NCBI RefSeq assembly: GCF_017744655.1
Contig: NZ_JAGIAW010000001.1
Coordinates: 434,001-498,000, forward strand
Origin: Devosia sp.
GTDB lineage: Bacteria > Pseudomonadota > Alphaproteobacteria > Rhizobiales > Devosiaceae
DNA length: 64,000 nt
Direction: 5' to 3'
This document shows positions 17,436 through 26,187 of this stretch, one piece after another. How positions within the stretch are numbered: the stretch's first letter is position 1; every line of letters begins with the position of its first letter. The notes beneath the pieces are model-generated. The model was given only the letters and a program-made list of their open reading frames with translations, was not told the origin of the DNA and searched no databases. A program made the position numbers and the translations under genes.

Positions 17436-17583
17436 CTAGGGTGTGTGGGGATTCAGTGATGACGGGCTGTAAACGGCGATTTTCTGCGCTTCCGGTGCTC
17501 ATGTACCCAAACGTACGCTCCGCTCCGGTTCTCGAAAACCACCATTTTCGCCTCGTCCTGACGTGAATCCCCACACACCCTAG
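17436..17583. mobile_element. 148-bp MITE-like element with 20-bp perfect terminal inverted repeats
   Basis: CTAGGGTGTGTGGGGATTCA at 17436-17455 is repeated as its exact complement at 17564-17583. The 108 bases between them contain further partial self-complementarity (GTAC arms around 17510) and no gene. Both ends read CTAG, which may include a target duplication. The right end overlaps the M16 peptidase gene: the TAG inside CTAG is that gene's stop codon. Perfect termini, small size and no transposase fit a MITE or a passively mobilised palindromic element. Confidence 0.75.
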
Positions 17584-18920
17584 GGCGTCGTTGCCTCGGC
17601 CTGTTCCGCGCCGGGGCCAACCTGCAAAAGGCTTGGCTCGGTGCTGAAAATGCGTTGGGCGACGCGCTTGATGTCTTCGCCCGTCACCGCCTCGATCTGC
17701 TTCTGGCGCTCTTCGACATAGTCGATGGGCAGACCCAGCAATTGCTGCACCACCATGGTGGTGGCAATGGCCACCGAGGACCGCAACTGGTTGATGGGGT
17801 AGGCGCCGACGAGGTAGCGTTTGGTGCGTTCGAGCGCGGCCGGGTCGGGGCCGTCTTCGGTCATCTTTGCGATCGTTGCCTTGATGACCTCAATGGCTTC
17901 GACCGATTGATCAGGACGGGTCGAGGTGCCGATGGTCAAGGCGTCTGCCTGGTCGAGATTGACGAGACCGCCGGAGACGCCATAACTCAGACCGCGCTTT
18001 TCCCGCACTTCGCGGTTGAGTTCGGACAGCAGGCTATCGCCGGCGAGCATTTCACTCATCACATAGGCGGCGAAAAAATCAGGGTCGCTTTCCCTGATGC
18101 CGGGATAGGCAAGGTTGATCGAGGTTTGGGGCAGGGGGTAGTCCACCGCCACGTTCTGCCCAAAGCTCAGTTTGGCCGGCGGGATTTCGGATAGTTGGGG
18201 TTCTGCCGGCAGGGCGCCGAAGATGGCGTCGATCATCTTGCCGGCCGCTTCCTCGTCGAGCGCGCCGACGATGCCGATTTTCAGGTTGCCGCGGGCAAAG
18301 AGCGCCTTGTGGAACTGGCGGAGGTCGTCTGCCGTGATACCAGGCAAACTGGTCGCGGTGCCCTCTTGTGGGCGGGCATAGGGGTGATTGCCGAAGAGGG
18401 CCTCGTTCCACATGCGGCCGGCCGCATAGCCAGGGTCCTGCGAGCGCGAGGCAAGGCCGGCGAGGACCTGGGCGCGCATGCGGTCTATGGCCGGCTGGTC
18501 AAAGCGCGGCTCGTTGACGGCGAGCGCCAGAAGTTCAGTGGCGTCCTCACGCTGGTCGGCCAGCATGCGGGCAAAGCCGGTGAAGGAATCGAAATTGGCC
18601 GAAAAGCCCATTTCGAGGCCGACATCATCAAGCCTGGTCTGGAAGGCATTGCTGGCGAGATCGCCAGCGCCTTCGTCAAGCAGCGACGACATGAGGGCGG
18701 CCAGGCCCACCTTGTCGTCGGGATCCTGCGCCGCGCCGCCCTGGAAAGCAAAGGCGATTGTGACGATCGGCACCATATAGTCTTCCACCATGCCGGCGGT
18801 GATGCCGCCCGGCGAGGTGATGGATTTGAACGCGACGTCGGCCTGGCTTGGCAGGGCAAAGCCAAGCAGCATCAGCGGAGCGAGAAGCGCGGGCAGGACG
18901 CGGCGAATGGTTGTGATCAT
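17580..18920 (-). CDS. M16-family peptidase-like protein, non-catalytic subunit
   Basis: A 446-residue protein with a signal peptide (residues 1-27, ending PSQAD), so it is exported. It has the M16 fold (HPYARPQEGTATSLPGIT, REVREKRGLSYGVSGG) but no HxxEH zinc motif; the corresponding position reads DDKVGLAALMSSLLDEGAG. Such inactive subunits pair with an active M16 partner, here the upstream gene, whose stop overlaps this start (ATGA). The stop codon lies inside the end of the 148-bp inverted-repeat element, so the original C-terminus may have been altered by that insertion. Confidence 0.88.
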   Translation of the reverse strand: MITTIRRVLPALLAPLMLLGFALPSQADVAFKSITSPGGITAGMVEDYMVPIVTIAFAFQGGAAQDPDDKVGLAALMSSLLDEGAGDLASNAFQTRLDDVGLEMGFSANFDSFTGFARMLADQREDATELLALAVNEPRFDQPAIDRMRAQVLAGLASRSQDPGYAAGRMWNEALFGNHPYARPQEGTATSLPGITADDLRQFHKALFARGNLKIGIVGALDEEAAGKMIDAIFGALPAEPQLSEIPPAKLSFGQNVAVDYPLPQTSINLAYPGIRESDPDFFAAYVMSEMLAGDSLLSELNREVREKRGLSYGVSGGLVNLDQADALTIGTSTRPDQSVEAIEVIKATIAKMTEDGPDPAALERTKRYLVGAYPINQLRSSVAIATTMVVQQLLGLPIDYVEERQKQIEAVTGEDIKRVAQRIFSTEPSLLQVGPGAEQAEATTP

Positions 18921-20266
18921 TGGTTTTTCTCCTCGGCGAGGGGAAGCAGATAGCCCGTGACCGCAGTGGCCGGGCGCAGATATTTGGCGGCGACGGCTTT
19001 GACATCGTCGGCGGTGACGGCGCGAATGCGATCAGGCCACTCGGCGACGTCGGCGATGGACCGATCAGTGGTCAGCCACAGCCCATAGGTCTGGGCCATG
19101 CTGACTTGGTCGTCCTGCGCAAAAATCGTGCTGCGGATGAAGCGGGTCTTGACCCGATTGAGCTCGGTTTCGGAAATGCCATTGGCGATGATGTCGTCGA
19201 CCTCGGCGTCGATGGCGGCTTCGAGCGCGTCAAGCGTCGTACCAGGGCGCGCGGCGCCGTAGAGCACGAAGCGGCCGTAGTCGAATGCGCCGCCGTCGTA
19301 GCTGGTGCGGGCCTGCGCGGCGATGCCCGCCTCGACCACCAGCGCCTGATAGAGCCGGCTCTGCGGGCCATCGCTCAGGATGGCGGAAAGCACGTCGAGC
19401 GCTTCGGCTTCGCCGGGCTCGGCCTGACGATAGCTCGGCACGACCCAGTTGCGCGTAAAGCTCGGCAGCGACACGCGGGCATCGCGCAGCGTAACGGTTC
19501 GGCTGGCCTGCGCCGGTGGCTCCTTCGGGCGTGCCCTCGGGGGTAGTTCGGGCCCCCGCTCGACATTGCCATAGGTCTCCTCGGCCATCTGCCGGACGGC
19601 CTCGGCGTCCACGTCGCCGGCAACCACCACGAGGGCATTGTTGGGCGCATAGTGCTGGTCATAGAAAGACAGCGCGCCTTCGCGGCTCAGCGTTTCGATC
19701 TCGTGCGCCCAGCCGATCACCGGAATACGATAGGGATGGTTCTGGAAGAGCGTGGCCGAAACCTGCTCGGCCAGGATCGAACCGGGTTGCGATTCGACGC
19801 GTTGCCGGCGCTCGTCGAGCACCACGGACCGCTCGGCATCGATCACCTCTTTGGGCAGAACGAGGTTTCGCATGCGGTCGGCCTCGATATCCATCATCTG
19901 GCCGAGAGCATCGGGCGGCACCGTCTCGAAATAGACCGTGACGTCGGCCGTGGTGAAGGCATTGAGCTGACCGCCAAGTTCGTTGACCGTGCTTTCGAGT
20001 GTACCGGCCGGATATTTTGCCGTGCCCTTGAACATCAGGTGTTCGAGGAAATGGGCGACACCCGATTGCCCCACGCGATCATCGGCACCACCGGTGCGAT
20101 ACCACACCATATGCGTCACTACCGGCGCGCGCCGATCGGGAATCACCACCAGTTCAAGGCCATTATCGAGCGTGTAGTGGCTCACGGAGGGTGGCGGGCT
20201 TTCCTGGGCTGCCACGGGCAAGGCAGTGACAAGGGCGGCCACAAGGGCAATCGTCGGACGGTTCAT
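18917..20266 (-). CDS. M16-family zinc metallopeptidase, catalytic subunit
   Basis: A 449-residue exported peptidase. A signal peptide covers residues 1-21 (ending PVAAQ). The inverted zinc motif HFLEH lies at residues 72-76, followed by the family segment MFKGTAKYPAGTLE. A C-terminal inactive M16 repeat follows. It forms a pair with the non-catalytic M16 protein, whose start overlaps its stop. The start is uncertain: ATG at 20266 gives a clean signal peptide, while an ATG at 20278 or a TTG at 20332 are also in frame. The pair probably degrades small proteins or peptides in the periplasm; substrates are unknown. Confidence 0.88.
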   Translation of the reverse strand: MNRPTIALVAALVTALPVAAQESPPPSVSHYTLDNGLELVVIPDRRAPVVTHMVWYRTGGADDRVGQSGVAHFLEHLMFKGTAKYPAGTLESTVNELGGQLNAFTTADVTVYFETVPPDALGQMMDIEADRMRNLVLPKEVIDAERSVVLDERRQRVESQPGSILAEQVSATLFQNHPYRIPVIGWAHEIETLSREGALSFYDQHYAPNNALVVVAGDVDAEAVRQMAEETYGNVERGPELPPRARPKEPPAQASRTVTLRDARVSLPSFTRNWVVPSYRQAEPGEAEALDVLSAILSDGPQSRLYQALVVEAGIAAQARTSYDGGAFDYGRFVLYGAARPGTTLDALEAAIDAEVDDIIANGISETELNRVKTRFIRSTIFAQDDQVSMAQTYGLWLTTDRSIADVAEWPDRIRAVTADDVKAVAAKYLRPATAVTGYLLPLAEEKNQ

Positions 20267-20414
20267 GGTTCGGCGCATTCTCCGTTTGCGAGGCTGGGCG
20301 TATGTGTGCGGCGGGATTGCAGGCAGAAGCAACCGGCCATTTCGGTCTGCGGTTGCCTAGCAGATGGCTATCCCCTAAATACGGCGCAAATTTCTCATCT
20401 GAGGATCACCCCGC

Positions 20415-22070
20415 ATGGCCCGCCAGTTTATTTATCACATGCACGGAATGTCGAAGGCCTATGCTGGCGGCAAGAAGGTGCTGGATAATATCCACCTCTC
20501 CTTCTACCCCGATGCCAAGATCGGCATTCTCGGCCCCAACGGCTCGGGTAAGTCGACCCTGCTGAAAATCATGGCCGGCATCGACACCGATTTCACCGGC
20601 GAAGCCTGGGCTGCCGATGGCGCCAAGGTTGGTTACCTCGCGCAGGAGCCGCAGCTCGATCCGGCGCTGAACGTGCTGGGCAACGTCATGATGGGCGTGA
20701 AGGAAAAGAAGGACATCGTCGACCGCTACAACGAGTTGATGATGAACTATTCCGACGAGACCGCCGATGAGGCGACCAAGCTCCAGGATATCATCGACGC
20801 CCAGAACCTGTGGGATCTCGAATCGCAGGTGGAAGTGGCCATGGAGGCTCTCGGCTGCCCTCCGGGCGATGCCGACGTGACCAATCTCTCGGGCGGTGAA
20901 AAGCGCCGCGTCGCGCTTTGCGCGCTGCTGCTGTCGAAGCCCGACCTGCTGCTGCTCGACGAACCGACCAACCACCTTGACGCCGAAACCACGGCCTGGC
21001 TTGAACGGCATCTGCGCGAATTCGAAGGCGCAGTGCTGATCATCACCCACGACCGCTACTTTCTCGACAATGTCACGGGCTGGATTCTCGAGCTCGATCG
21101 CGGCCGCGGCGTGCCCTATGAAGGCAATTACTCCGCTTATCTCGACGCCAAGGCCAAGCGCTTTGCGCAGGAAAAGAGCGAAGACGCTGCCCGCGCCAAG
21201 GTCCTTGAGCGTGAAAAGGAATGGATGGGCCAGTCGCCGCAGGCCCGCCAGGCCAAGTCCAAGGCCCGTATTCGTGCCTATGACGAACTGGTCAAGGTCA
21301 ACGAGGCCCGCACCCAGTCGCACACCGCGCAGATCATCATTCCGCCCGGCGAACGTCTTGGCCACAATGTCATCGACGTGGAAGGCCTCTCCAAGTCGTT
21401 CGGCGACCGTCTGCTCATCGACAACCTCACCTTCAAGCTGCCCCCGGGCGGCATCGTGGGCATTATCGGCCCGAACGGCGCGGGCAAGACCACGCTCTTC
21501 AAGATGCTGACCGGCCAGGAAAAGCCCGATGGCGGCACCGTCACGGTCGCCGAAAACGTGCATCTCGGCTATGTCGACCAGAGCCGCGATGCGCTCAACC
21601 CGAACAAGACCGTCTGGGAAGAGATTTCCGGCGGCGACGAAGTGCTGATGCTCGGCAAGCGCGAAATGAACTCGCGCGCCTATACCTCCACCTTCAACTT
21701 CAAGGGTGGCGACCAGCAACAGAAGGTCGGCAACCTCTCGGGCGGCCAGCGCAACCGCGTTCACCTCGCCAAGATGCTGAAGTCGGGCGCCAACGTGCTG
21801 CTCCTCGACGAACCGACCAACGACCTCGACACCGAAACCCTCGCCGCGCTCGAAGAAGCGCTGGAGGAATTCGCCGGCTGCGCCGTGATCATCAGCCACG
21901 ATCGTATGTTCCTCGATCGCCTGGCCACCCACATGCTGGCCTTCGAAGGCGACAGCCATGTCGAATGGTTCGAAGGCAACTTCCAGGACTATGAAGCGGA
22001 CAAGGTGCGCAGGCTTGGCGCCGATGCGGTCAACCCGAAGCGCGCTACGTATAAGCCGCTGACGCGATAA
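20415..22070 (+). CDS. ettA: Energy-dependent translational throttle protein EttA (ABC-F)
   Basis: A 551-residue ABC-F protein that binds the ribosomal E-site and couples translation to the ATP/ADP ratio. It has two ATPase domains: Walker A GPNGSGKST with signature LSGGEKRR and LLLLDEPTNHLD in the first half, and GPNGAGKTT with LSGGQRNRVHLAKML and LLLDEPTNDLD in the second. Between them is a charged arm-linker (about residues 240-320: WMGQSPQARQAKSKARI). The length matches EttA rather than Uup. It is divergent from the M16 pair and closed by its own terminator. Confidence 0.94.
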   Translation: MARQFIYHMHGMSKAYAGGKKVLDNIHLSFYPDAKIGILGPNGSGKSTLLKIMAGIDTDFTGEAWAADGAKVGYLAQEPQLDPALNVLGNVMMGVKEKKDIVDRYNELMMNYSDETADEATKLQDIIDAQNLWDLESQVEVAMEALGCPPGDADVTNLSGGEKRRVALCALLLSKPDLLLLDEPTNHLDAETTAWLERHLREFEGAVLIITHDRYFLDNVTGWILELDRGRGVPYEGNYSAYLDAKAKRFAQEKSEDAARAKVLEREKEWMGQSPQARQAKSKARIRAYDELVKVNEARTQSHTAQIIIPPGERLGHNVIDVEGLSKSFGDRLLIDNLTFKLPPGGIVGIIGPNGAGKTTLFKMLTGQEKPDGGTVTVAENVHLGYVDQSRDALNPNKTVWEEISGGDEVLMLGKREMNSRAYTSTFNFKGGDQQQKVGNLSGGQRNRVHLAKMLKSGANVLLLDEPTNDLDTETLAALEEALEEFAGCAVIISHDRMFLDRLATHMLAFEGDSHVEWFEGNFQDYEADKVRRLGADAVNPKRATYKPLTR

Positions 22071-22076
22071 GTTTCA

Positions 22077-22110
22077 AAGGGGCGCGGTGAGAACTGCGCC
22101 CTTTCTGTTT
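22077..22110 (+). terminator. Intrinsic terminator after ettA
   Basis: A nine-pair stem (AAGGGGCGC against GCGCCCTTT, one G-T pair) with a ten-base loop lies six bases after the ettA stop and is followed by CTTTCTGTTT. Confidence 0.75.
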
Positions 22111-22147
22111 CAGCCGGTTTGGCACGTGGAACGCCCCAACCACCGGC

Positions 22148-22217
22148 TGTCATCCCGGCGAAGGCCGGGACCCACCCCGAGATCTCAAGATGGGCCCCGG
22201 CCTTCGCCGGGGTGACA
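22148..22217. repeat. Dispersed palindromic repeat, diverged family A copy
   Basis: The element begins TGTCATCCCGGCGAAGGCCG and ends CGCCGGGGTGACA. It keeps the outer TGTCA/TGACA ends and the two-hairpin plan of family A, but the stems read CCCGGC-GAAG-GCCGGG. It fills most of the 319-base gap between ettA and the rhodanese gene; the rest of that gap holds the ettA terminator and about 170 bases of leader in which I see nothing else definite. Confidence 0.8.
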
Positions 22218-22389
22218 ATCGAGAGGATTGTTGGCTCAGCAGGCAACGAAGCGCCCTAAAGAAAATCGTTCTCAAAGCCGCGACCTGCAGAGAGCAGTTT
22301 TGCCTCGCTGCTGCCACATTTGGACCCCTGCACTTCGATTTCTCTACCTGTGCCGTATAGATTTCCTTCAATTCATTTGGAGGATTGCC

Positions 22390-23295
22390 ATGCGTCTCGC
22401 ATCGTTTGCCGCCGCTGCTGCTTTTGTCGTTGCGGCTCCCGTTTTTGCGTTTGCATCTGATGTCACCCCGCTCGTGACCGCCCAGTGGCTGCTTGAGCAT
22501 GCTGGCGATGAGAATGTGAAAATCATCGATATCCGCGACAAGATCGACGAGACCGACCTTGGCGATCTGCCCTTCATCGCCAATGCCGCTGTTGCGCCCT
22601 ATGCGAGCGCCGGTTGGCGCACCGAGGTCGATGGTGTGCCGGGCCAGATCCCGCCGACCGAGCAGATCGCCGCGCTGATCGGCAGCCTCGGCGTCGATGC
22701 CGACGACCACGTGATCATCGTGCCGTGGGGCACTGATTCCTCCGAGTTCGGTGGCGCGACCCGCGTCTATTGGACTTTCAAATATCTCGGCCATGACGCC
22801 GTTTCGATCCTCGACGGCGGCTGGCGCCAGTATGACGCTGTCGGCGGCGAGCGCGTTGCCGAAGCGGCTGTGCCGGCTGCGGCCGAGTTCCCGGTCAATG
22901 TTCGTCCCGAACTGCGCGCGACGACGCCCGATGTGGAAGCTGCGCTCGCCGCGGGCACGAAGCTCGTCGATGGCCGTCCGGAAGAGCAGTTCCTTGGTCA
23001 GTCCAAGAGCCCGGTCGTGCGCATCGAGGGCACCATTCCTGGCGCCGTGAACATTCCGCACTCGAATTTCTACAGCGCCGAATATGCCAGCTTCGCGCTG
23101 CCCGAAACCATCGCTGCCCTCGCCAAGGGTGCAGGCCTGGCCGAAAGCGAAAAGAACATCGTCTTCTGCAATACCGGCCACTGGGCTTCGATCGCCTGGT
23201 TTGCCCTCCATGAAGTCGGCGGCAACAAGAACACCGCCATGTATGATGGATCGATGGCCGAATGGGCTGCCGATCCGGCGCGCCCGATCCAGTAA
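22390..23295 (+). CDS. Exported thiosulfate sulfurtransferase (two-domain rhodanese)
   Basis: A 301-residue protein with a signal peptide (residues 1-22, ending FAFAS). Two rhodanese domains follow. The first lacks a catalytic cysteine (IIVPWGTDSSEFGG). The second has the active-site loop FCNTGHWAS with Cys260. GGAGG sits six bases before the ATG. It probably moves sulfane sulfur from thiosulfate in the periplasm. It lies 92 bases upstream of a YeeE/YedE transporter that imports thiosulfate in known cases, so the two likely act together. Confidence 0.88.
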   Translation: MRLASFAAAAAFVVAAPVFAFASDVTPLVTAQWLLEHAGDENVKIIDIRDKIDETDLGDLPFIANAAVAPYASAGWRTEVDGVPGQIPPTEQIAALIGSLGVDADDHVIIVPWGTDSSEFGGATRVYWTFKYLGHDAVSILDGGWRQYDAVGGERVAEAAVPAAAEFPVNVRPELRATTPDVEAALAAGTKLVDGRPEEQFLGQSKSPVVRIEGTIPGAVNIPHSNFYSAEYASFALPETIAALAKGAGLAESEKNIVFCNTGHWASIAWFALHEVGGNKNTAMYDGSMAEWAADPARPIQ

Positions 23296-23387
23296 GATCG
23301 CGGCACTTCAGCACTGATTGGGATTTGGATGTTGCGCCGCAAGGCCGCAGCATCCAAACCTTTTAGAACTTCTGCATTTTGAGAATC

Positions 23388-24602
23388 ATGAGCGATATTT
23401 CCGCACCAGCGCCAAAATTTCTGCCGCCCGCCGTGGTAGATAGGGCGCCGCTTTTCGTCGCTGCCGCCATGTTGCTGGTCGGCTTTGCTTTCATCACCTG
23501 GCAGGTCGACCTGCGCCAGGGCACGCTGTTTCTGATCGGCGGCGGTCTTGGCGTCGCGCTTTACCACGGCTCGTTCGGCTTTACTGGCGGCTGGAAGCGC
23601 ATGGTCGTCGAAAAGCGTGGCCGCGGCATGCGGGCGCAGATGCTGACCATCGGCGTTGCGGCGCTGGCGATGATCCCGCTGGTTGCGGCCGGTAACATCG
23701 GTGGGCAGTCCATGGTTGGCGCCATGGCGCCGGTTGGAGTTTCCGTGCTGCTCGGCGCGGCCATTTTCGGGCTCGGTATGCAATTGGGCGGCGGCTGTGG
23801 TTCGGGCACGCTGTTCACCGTGGGTGGTGGCTCGGCGCGCATGCTCGTGACGCTGGTTTTCTTCATCATCGGCGCCGTCATCGGCACGGCGCACCTGCCG
23901 TTCTGGCTGCTGCAGCCGGCTCTGCCGGCAATCAGCCTTGGGGCCGAACTCGGCGTCGGCTTTGCCATCGCGGCGACCATTGCCGGTCTCGCCATCGTGG
24001 CGCTGATCACGGCCGTCATCGAAAAGCGCGTGCACGGCAATATCGAGCCTGAACCGGCTCCGGCACGTCAGGGTTGGACCTGGCTTCTCTATGGTTCGTG
24101 GCCGCTGGTTGGGGCAGGGCTGGTGTTGGCGTTGCTCAATGTCGCTACACTGCTGCTCGCCGGCCATCCCTGGTCGATCACCTATGGTTTTGGTCTTTGG
24201 GGCGCCAAGATCGCTTCGGCCGTGGGCATTCCTGTCGCGAGCTGGGAGTTCTGGACCTGGCCGGCCCAGGCTCAGGCACTGAATTCCAGCGTATTGGCCG
24301 ATACGGTTTCGGTCATGGATTTCGGCCTCGTACTCGGCGCGGCTTTGGCTGCGGCAATTGCCGGAAAATTCGCGCCGAAGGCGGCTTTGCCGCTCGGCTC
24401 GCTGTTGGCGGCCATCATTGGCGGCCTTCTTATGGGCTATGGCGCGCGCCTCTCTTTCGGCTGCAATATCGGGGCGCTGTTCTCCGGCATTGCCACGGGG
24501 AGCCTCCATGGCTGGCTGTGGTTCGCTGCCGCCTTTGTCGGTTCCTTCGTGGGCGTTTGGCTGCGTCCCTTCTTCGGTCTTGATGGGTTCGCCAAGAAAT
24601 GA
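23388..24602 (+). CDS. YeeE/YedE-family thiosulfate/sulfur transporter
   Basis: A 404-residue inner-membrane protein with about 10-12 helices. Two cysteine-bearing pore segments are present: MQLGGGCGSGTLFTVGG (Cys137) and RLSFGCNIGALFSG (Cys359). These match the conserved cysteines through which TsuA/YeeE relays thiosulfate. The ATG at 23388 is chosen over an in-frame TTG at 23379. Its stop overlaps the next gene's start (ATGA). Together with the upstream rhodanese and two downstream genes it forms a sulfur operon. Confidence 0.9.
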   Translation: MSDISAPAPKFLPPAVVDRAPLFVAAAMLLVGFAFITWQVDLRQGTLFLIGGGLGVALYHGSFGFTGGWKRMVVEKRGRGMRAQMLTIGVAALAMIPLVAAGNIGGQSMVGAMAPVGVSVLLGAAIFGLGMQLGGGCGSGTLFTVGGGSARMLVTLVFFIIGAVIGTAHLPFWLLQPALPAISLGAELGVGFAIAATIAGLAIVALITAVIEKRVHGNIEPEPAPARQGWTWLLYGSWPLVGAGLVLALLNVATLLLAGHPWSITYGFGLWGAKIASAVGIPVASWEFWTWPAQAQALNSSVLADTVSVMDFGLVLGAALAAAIAGKFAPKAALPLGSLLAAIIGGLLMGYGARLSFGCNIGALFSGIATGSLHGWLWFAAAFVGSFVGVWLRPFFGLDGFAKK

Positions 24603-25006
24603 GCGCACGCAACACTCTGCTTTTCGGTGCCGCACTGGCCGTCACCACTGCCGCCATCGCCTATGACCATGTGACCAATCCGGTGCCGCCGCGTCCGTCG
24701 GCGCAGGCGACTGCTTCCGCAGGTTCCGCGCCCTGCGCGGCTGGTTCTGCACCTTGCGCTGCCGGGGCCGTCGCGCCCTGTGCCGCGGGTGCGCCTGTTG
24801 CTCCCTGCGCTGCTGGTGCACCCGTAAAGGCGGCTCCGCCGCCACCACCGGCCACACCGCCGGCCCAGAAGGCTCCGCCACCGCCGCCTCCGGCACAGCG
24901 CCCGGCAGAACCTGCTCCGGCACCGGCCAAGGCGCCGCCGCCGCCGGCTCCGCTGACGAAACCCGCCGGGCAGGAAGCGCCTGAACTCGTCGTGGACGGC
25001 GCCTGA
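24599..25006 (+). CDS. Membrane-anchored protein with four APCAAG cysteine repeats and a proline-rich tail
   Basis: A 135-residue protein. Residues 5-22 form a hydrophobic N-terminal segment (membrane anchor or signal). Residues 44-74 hold four copies of APCAAG, with cysteines at 46, 53, 61 and 70. From about 80 to 125 the chain is proline- and alanine-rich, with PPPPP runs. I do not recognise the family. The start overlaps the YeeE stop (ATGA) and its stop overlaps the next start (TGATG), so it is tightly bound to the sulfur transport operon. The regularly spaced cysteines could carry sulfane sulfur or metal; that is inference. Confidence 0.75.
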   Translation: MSARNTLLFGAALAVTTAAIAYDHVTNPVPPRPSAQATASAGSAPCAAGSAPCAAGAVAPCAAGAPVAPCAAGAPVKAAPPPPPATPPAQKAPPPPPPAQRPAEPAPAPAKAPPPPAPLTKPAGQEAPELVVDGA

Positions 25007-25599
25007 TGACCACGGCCCGCGAGCATGCGCTGAACGAGATCGCCTTTTGCGAGACCATTCTCGCCAAGGGCGGGCTGAACGTTCTCAGCGACACGTTTCG
25101 CGGCGTCAGCGATATCGAGGCCTGGGAGCACTATCCGCCCGGCGATGTCTTCGATCCCTCGAGCAATGCGCAGTGGTTCTATCATTGCCATCCGGCCGAG
25201 GAAGGCGCGGTCGAGCACGGGCATTTCCATTGCTTTGTGCGCCCCGACGGCCCCGAAGGCGCCATCCATCATCTGATCGCCATTGGCGTTGATGCCAATG
25301 GGCGTCTCTTGCGGCTGTTCACGGTCAACCAGTGGGTGGTGGGTGATGACTGGGCCGATGCGGAGCGGACGATAGACCTTGTCGGCCGCTTCGACGTGCA
25401 GATGCCGTCGCCGTCCTATCTGGTCAATCGCTGGCTTACGGCTATCTTTGTGGCCTATGAAAGCGAGATCGCCGACTTGATCCGTGCTCGTGATGAGGTG
25501 CTTGCCGCGCATGTTCCGCAGGCAGGAACGGCAGCCCGTGAAGACCGGGCTCTCGAAGTGACATCGGAACGCGTTGTCGCGTTGCGCCCGGAATATTGA
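25006..25599 (+). CDS. Conserved hypothetical protein with His/Cys cluster (possibly DUF6969)
   Basis: A 197-residue soluble protein without signal peptide. It contains a dense metal-binding-like cluster: His60, Cys61 and His62 in WFYHCHPAEE, then His71, His73, His75 and Cys76 in VEHGHFHCFV. The start and the preceding stop share one base. From memory the family may be DUF6969; I am not certain. Position at the end of the rhodanese-YeeE operon suggests a role in sulfur handling, perhaps as a metal-dependent dioxygenase or sulfur acceptor, but no function is established. Confidence 0.75.
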   Translation: MTTAREHALNEIAFCETILAKGGLNVLSDTFRGVSDIEAWEHYPPGDVFDPSSNAQWFYHCHPAEEGAVEHGHFHCFVRPDGPEGAIHHLIAIGVDANGRLLRLFTVNQWVVGDDWADAERTIDLVGRFDVQMPSPSYLVNRWLTAIFVAYESEIADLIRARDEVLAAHVPQAGTAAREDRALEVTSERVVALRPEY

Positions 25600-25673
25600 A
25601 CCGTAAAGTGCCTGCCAGTTAGTATCGCGATGGTCAGACGAGTCGGCCTTTCGATTGCGCACAGGAGCCATTG

Positions 25674-26051
25674 TTGGCCAAGTTCACCGGTAGCCGGGCT
25701 TTTGTCGTCGAAGACGAGACGCTGGTTCTCTTCGGCCTCGAAGATGCTCTTGCCGATCTCGGCTGCGAAGTGGTGGCGCAAGCCATGCGCCTTGAACAGG
25801 CCATCACGCTGGCGGAGACGCTAGGGCCAGTCGATGTTGCCATCCTCGACGTCAATATCGGCGGCACCACGGTGTTTCCCGTGGCGCAGATATTGAAAGA
25901 GCGCGGCGTGCCGCTGGTTTTCGCGACCGGCTATGGCCGGGCCGGTCTGCCGCCCGAATGGCAGAGCCATGCCGTTATCGTCAAACCCTATTCCCAGCAG
26001 GATATCGAGCGGGTCCTGACGCCCTTGCTGGCGGGCCGTGGCGACGAATAG
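25674..26051 (+). CDS. Single-domain response regulator
   Basis: A 125-residue protein made only of a receiver domain. The acidic pair is in FVVEDETLVLF, the phosphorylation site in VAILDVNIGG, and the conserved Lys in VIVKPYSQQDI. No output domain is present. AGGAG lies six bases before the TTG at 25674, so the TTG three bases upstream is less likely. Such stand-alone receivers in alphaproteobacteria often receive phosphate from HWE or HisKA_2 kinases; no partner kinase is next to it. Confidence 0.85.
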   Translation: MAKFTGSRAFVVEDETLVLFGLEDALADLGCEVVAQAMRLEQAITLAETLGPVDVAILDVNIGGTTVFPVAQILKERGVPLVFATGYGRAGLPPEWQSHAVIVKPYSQQDIERVLTPLLAGRGDE

Positions 26052-26187
26052 GCCGCTTTCCCGGGAGCAGGCCTTTACCATCGTCTTCAAAGCGCAATAA
26101 TACACGTTGGGTTTGCTGCGATTTCTGCCATAAGCTTGGTTTCCAGGGCCCAAGGGTCTTTGGTTATCTGGCGTTCTGGGGGAATGC

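Noticed and set aside
20406..21959. A 517-codon open frame opposite ettA
   Set aside because: The ettA reading has both ATPase domains; the opposite strand shows no family.
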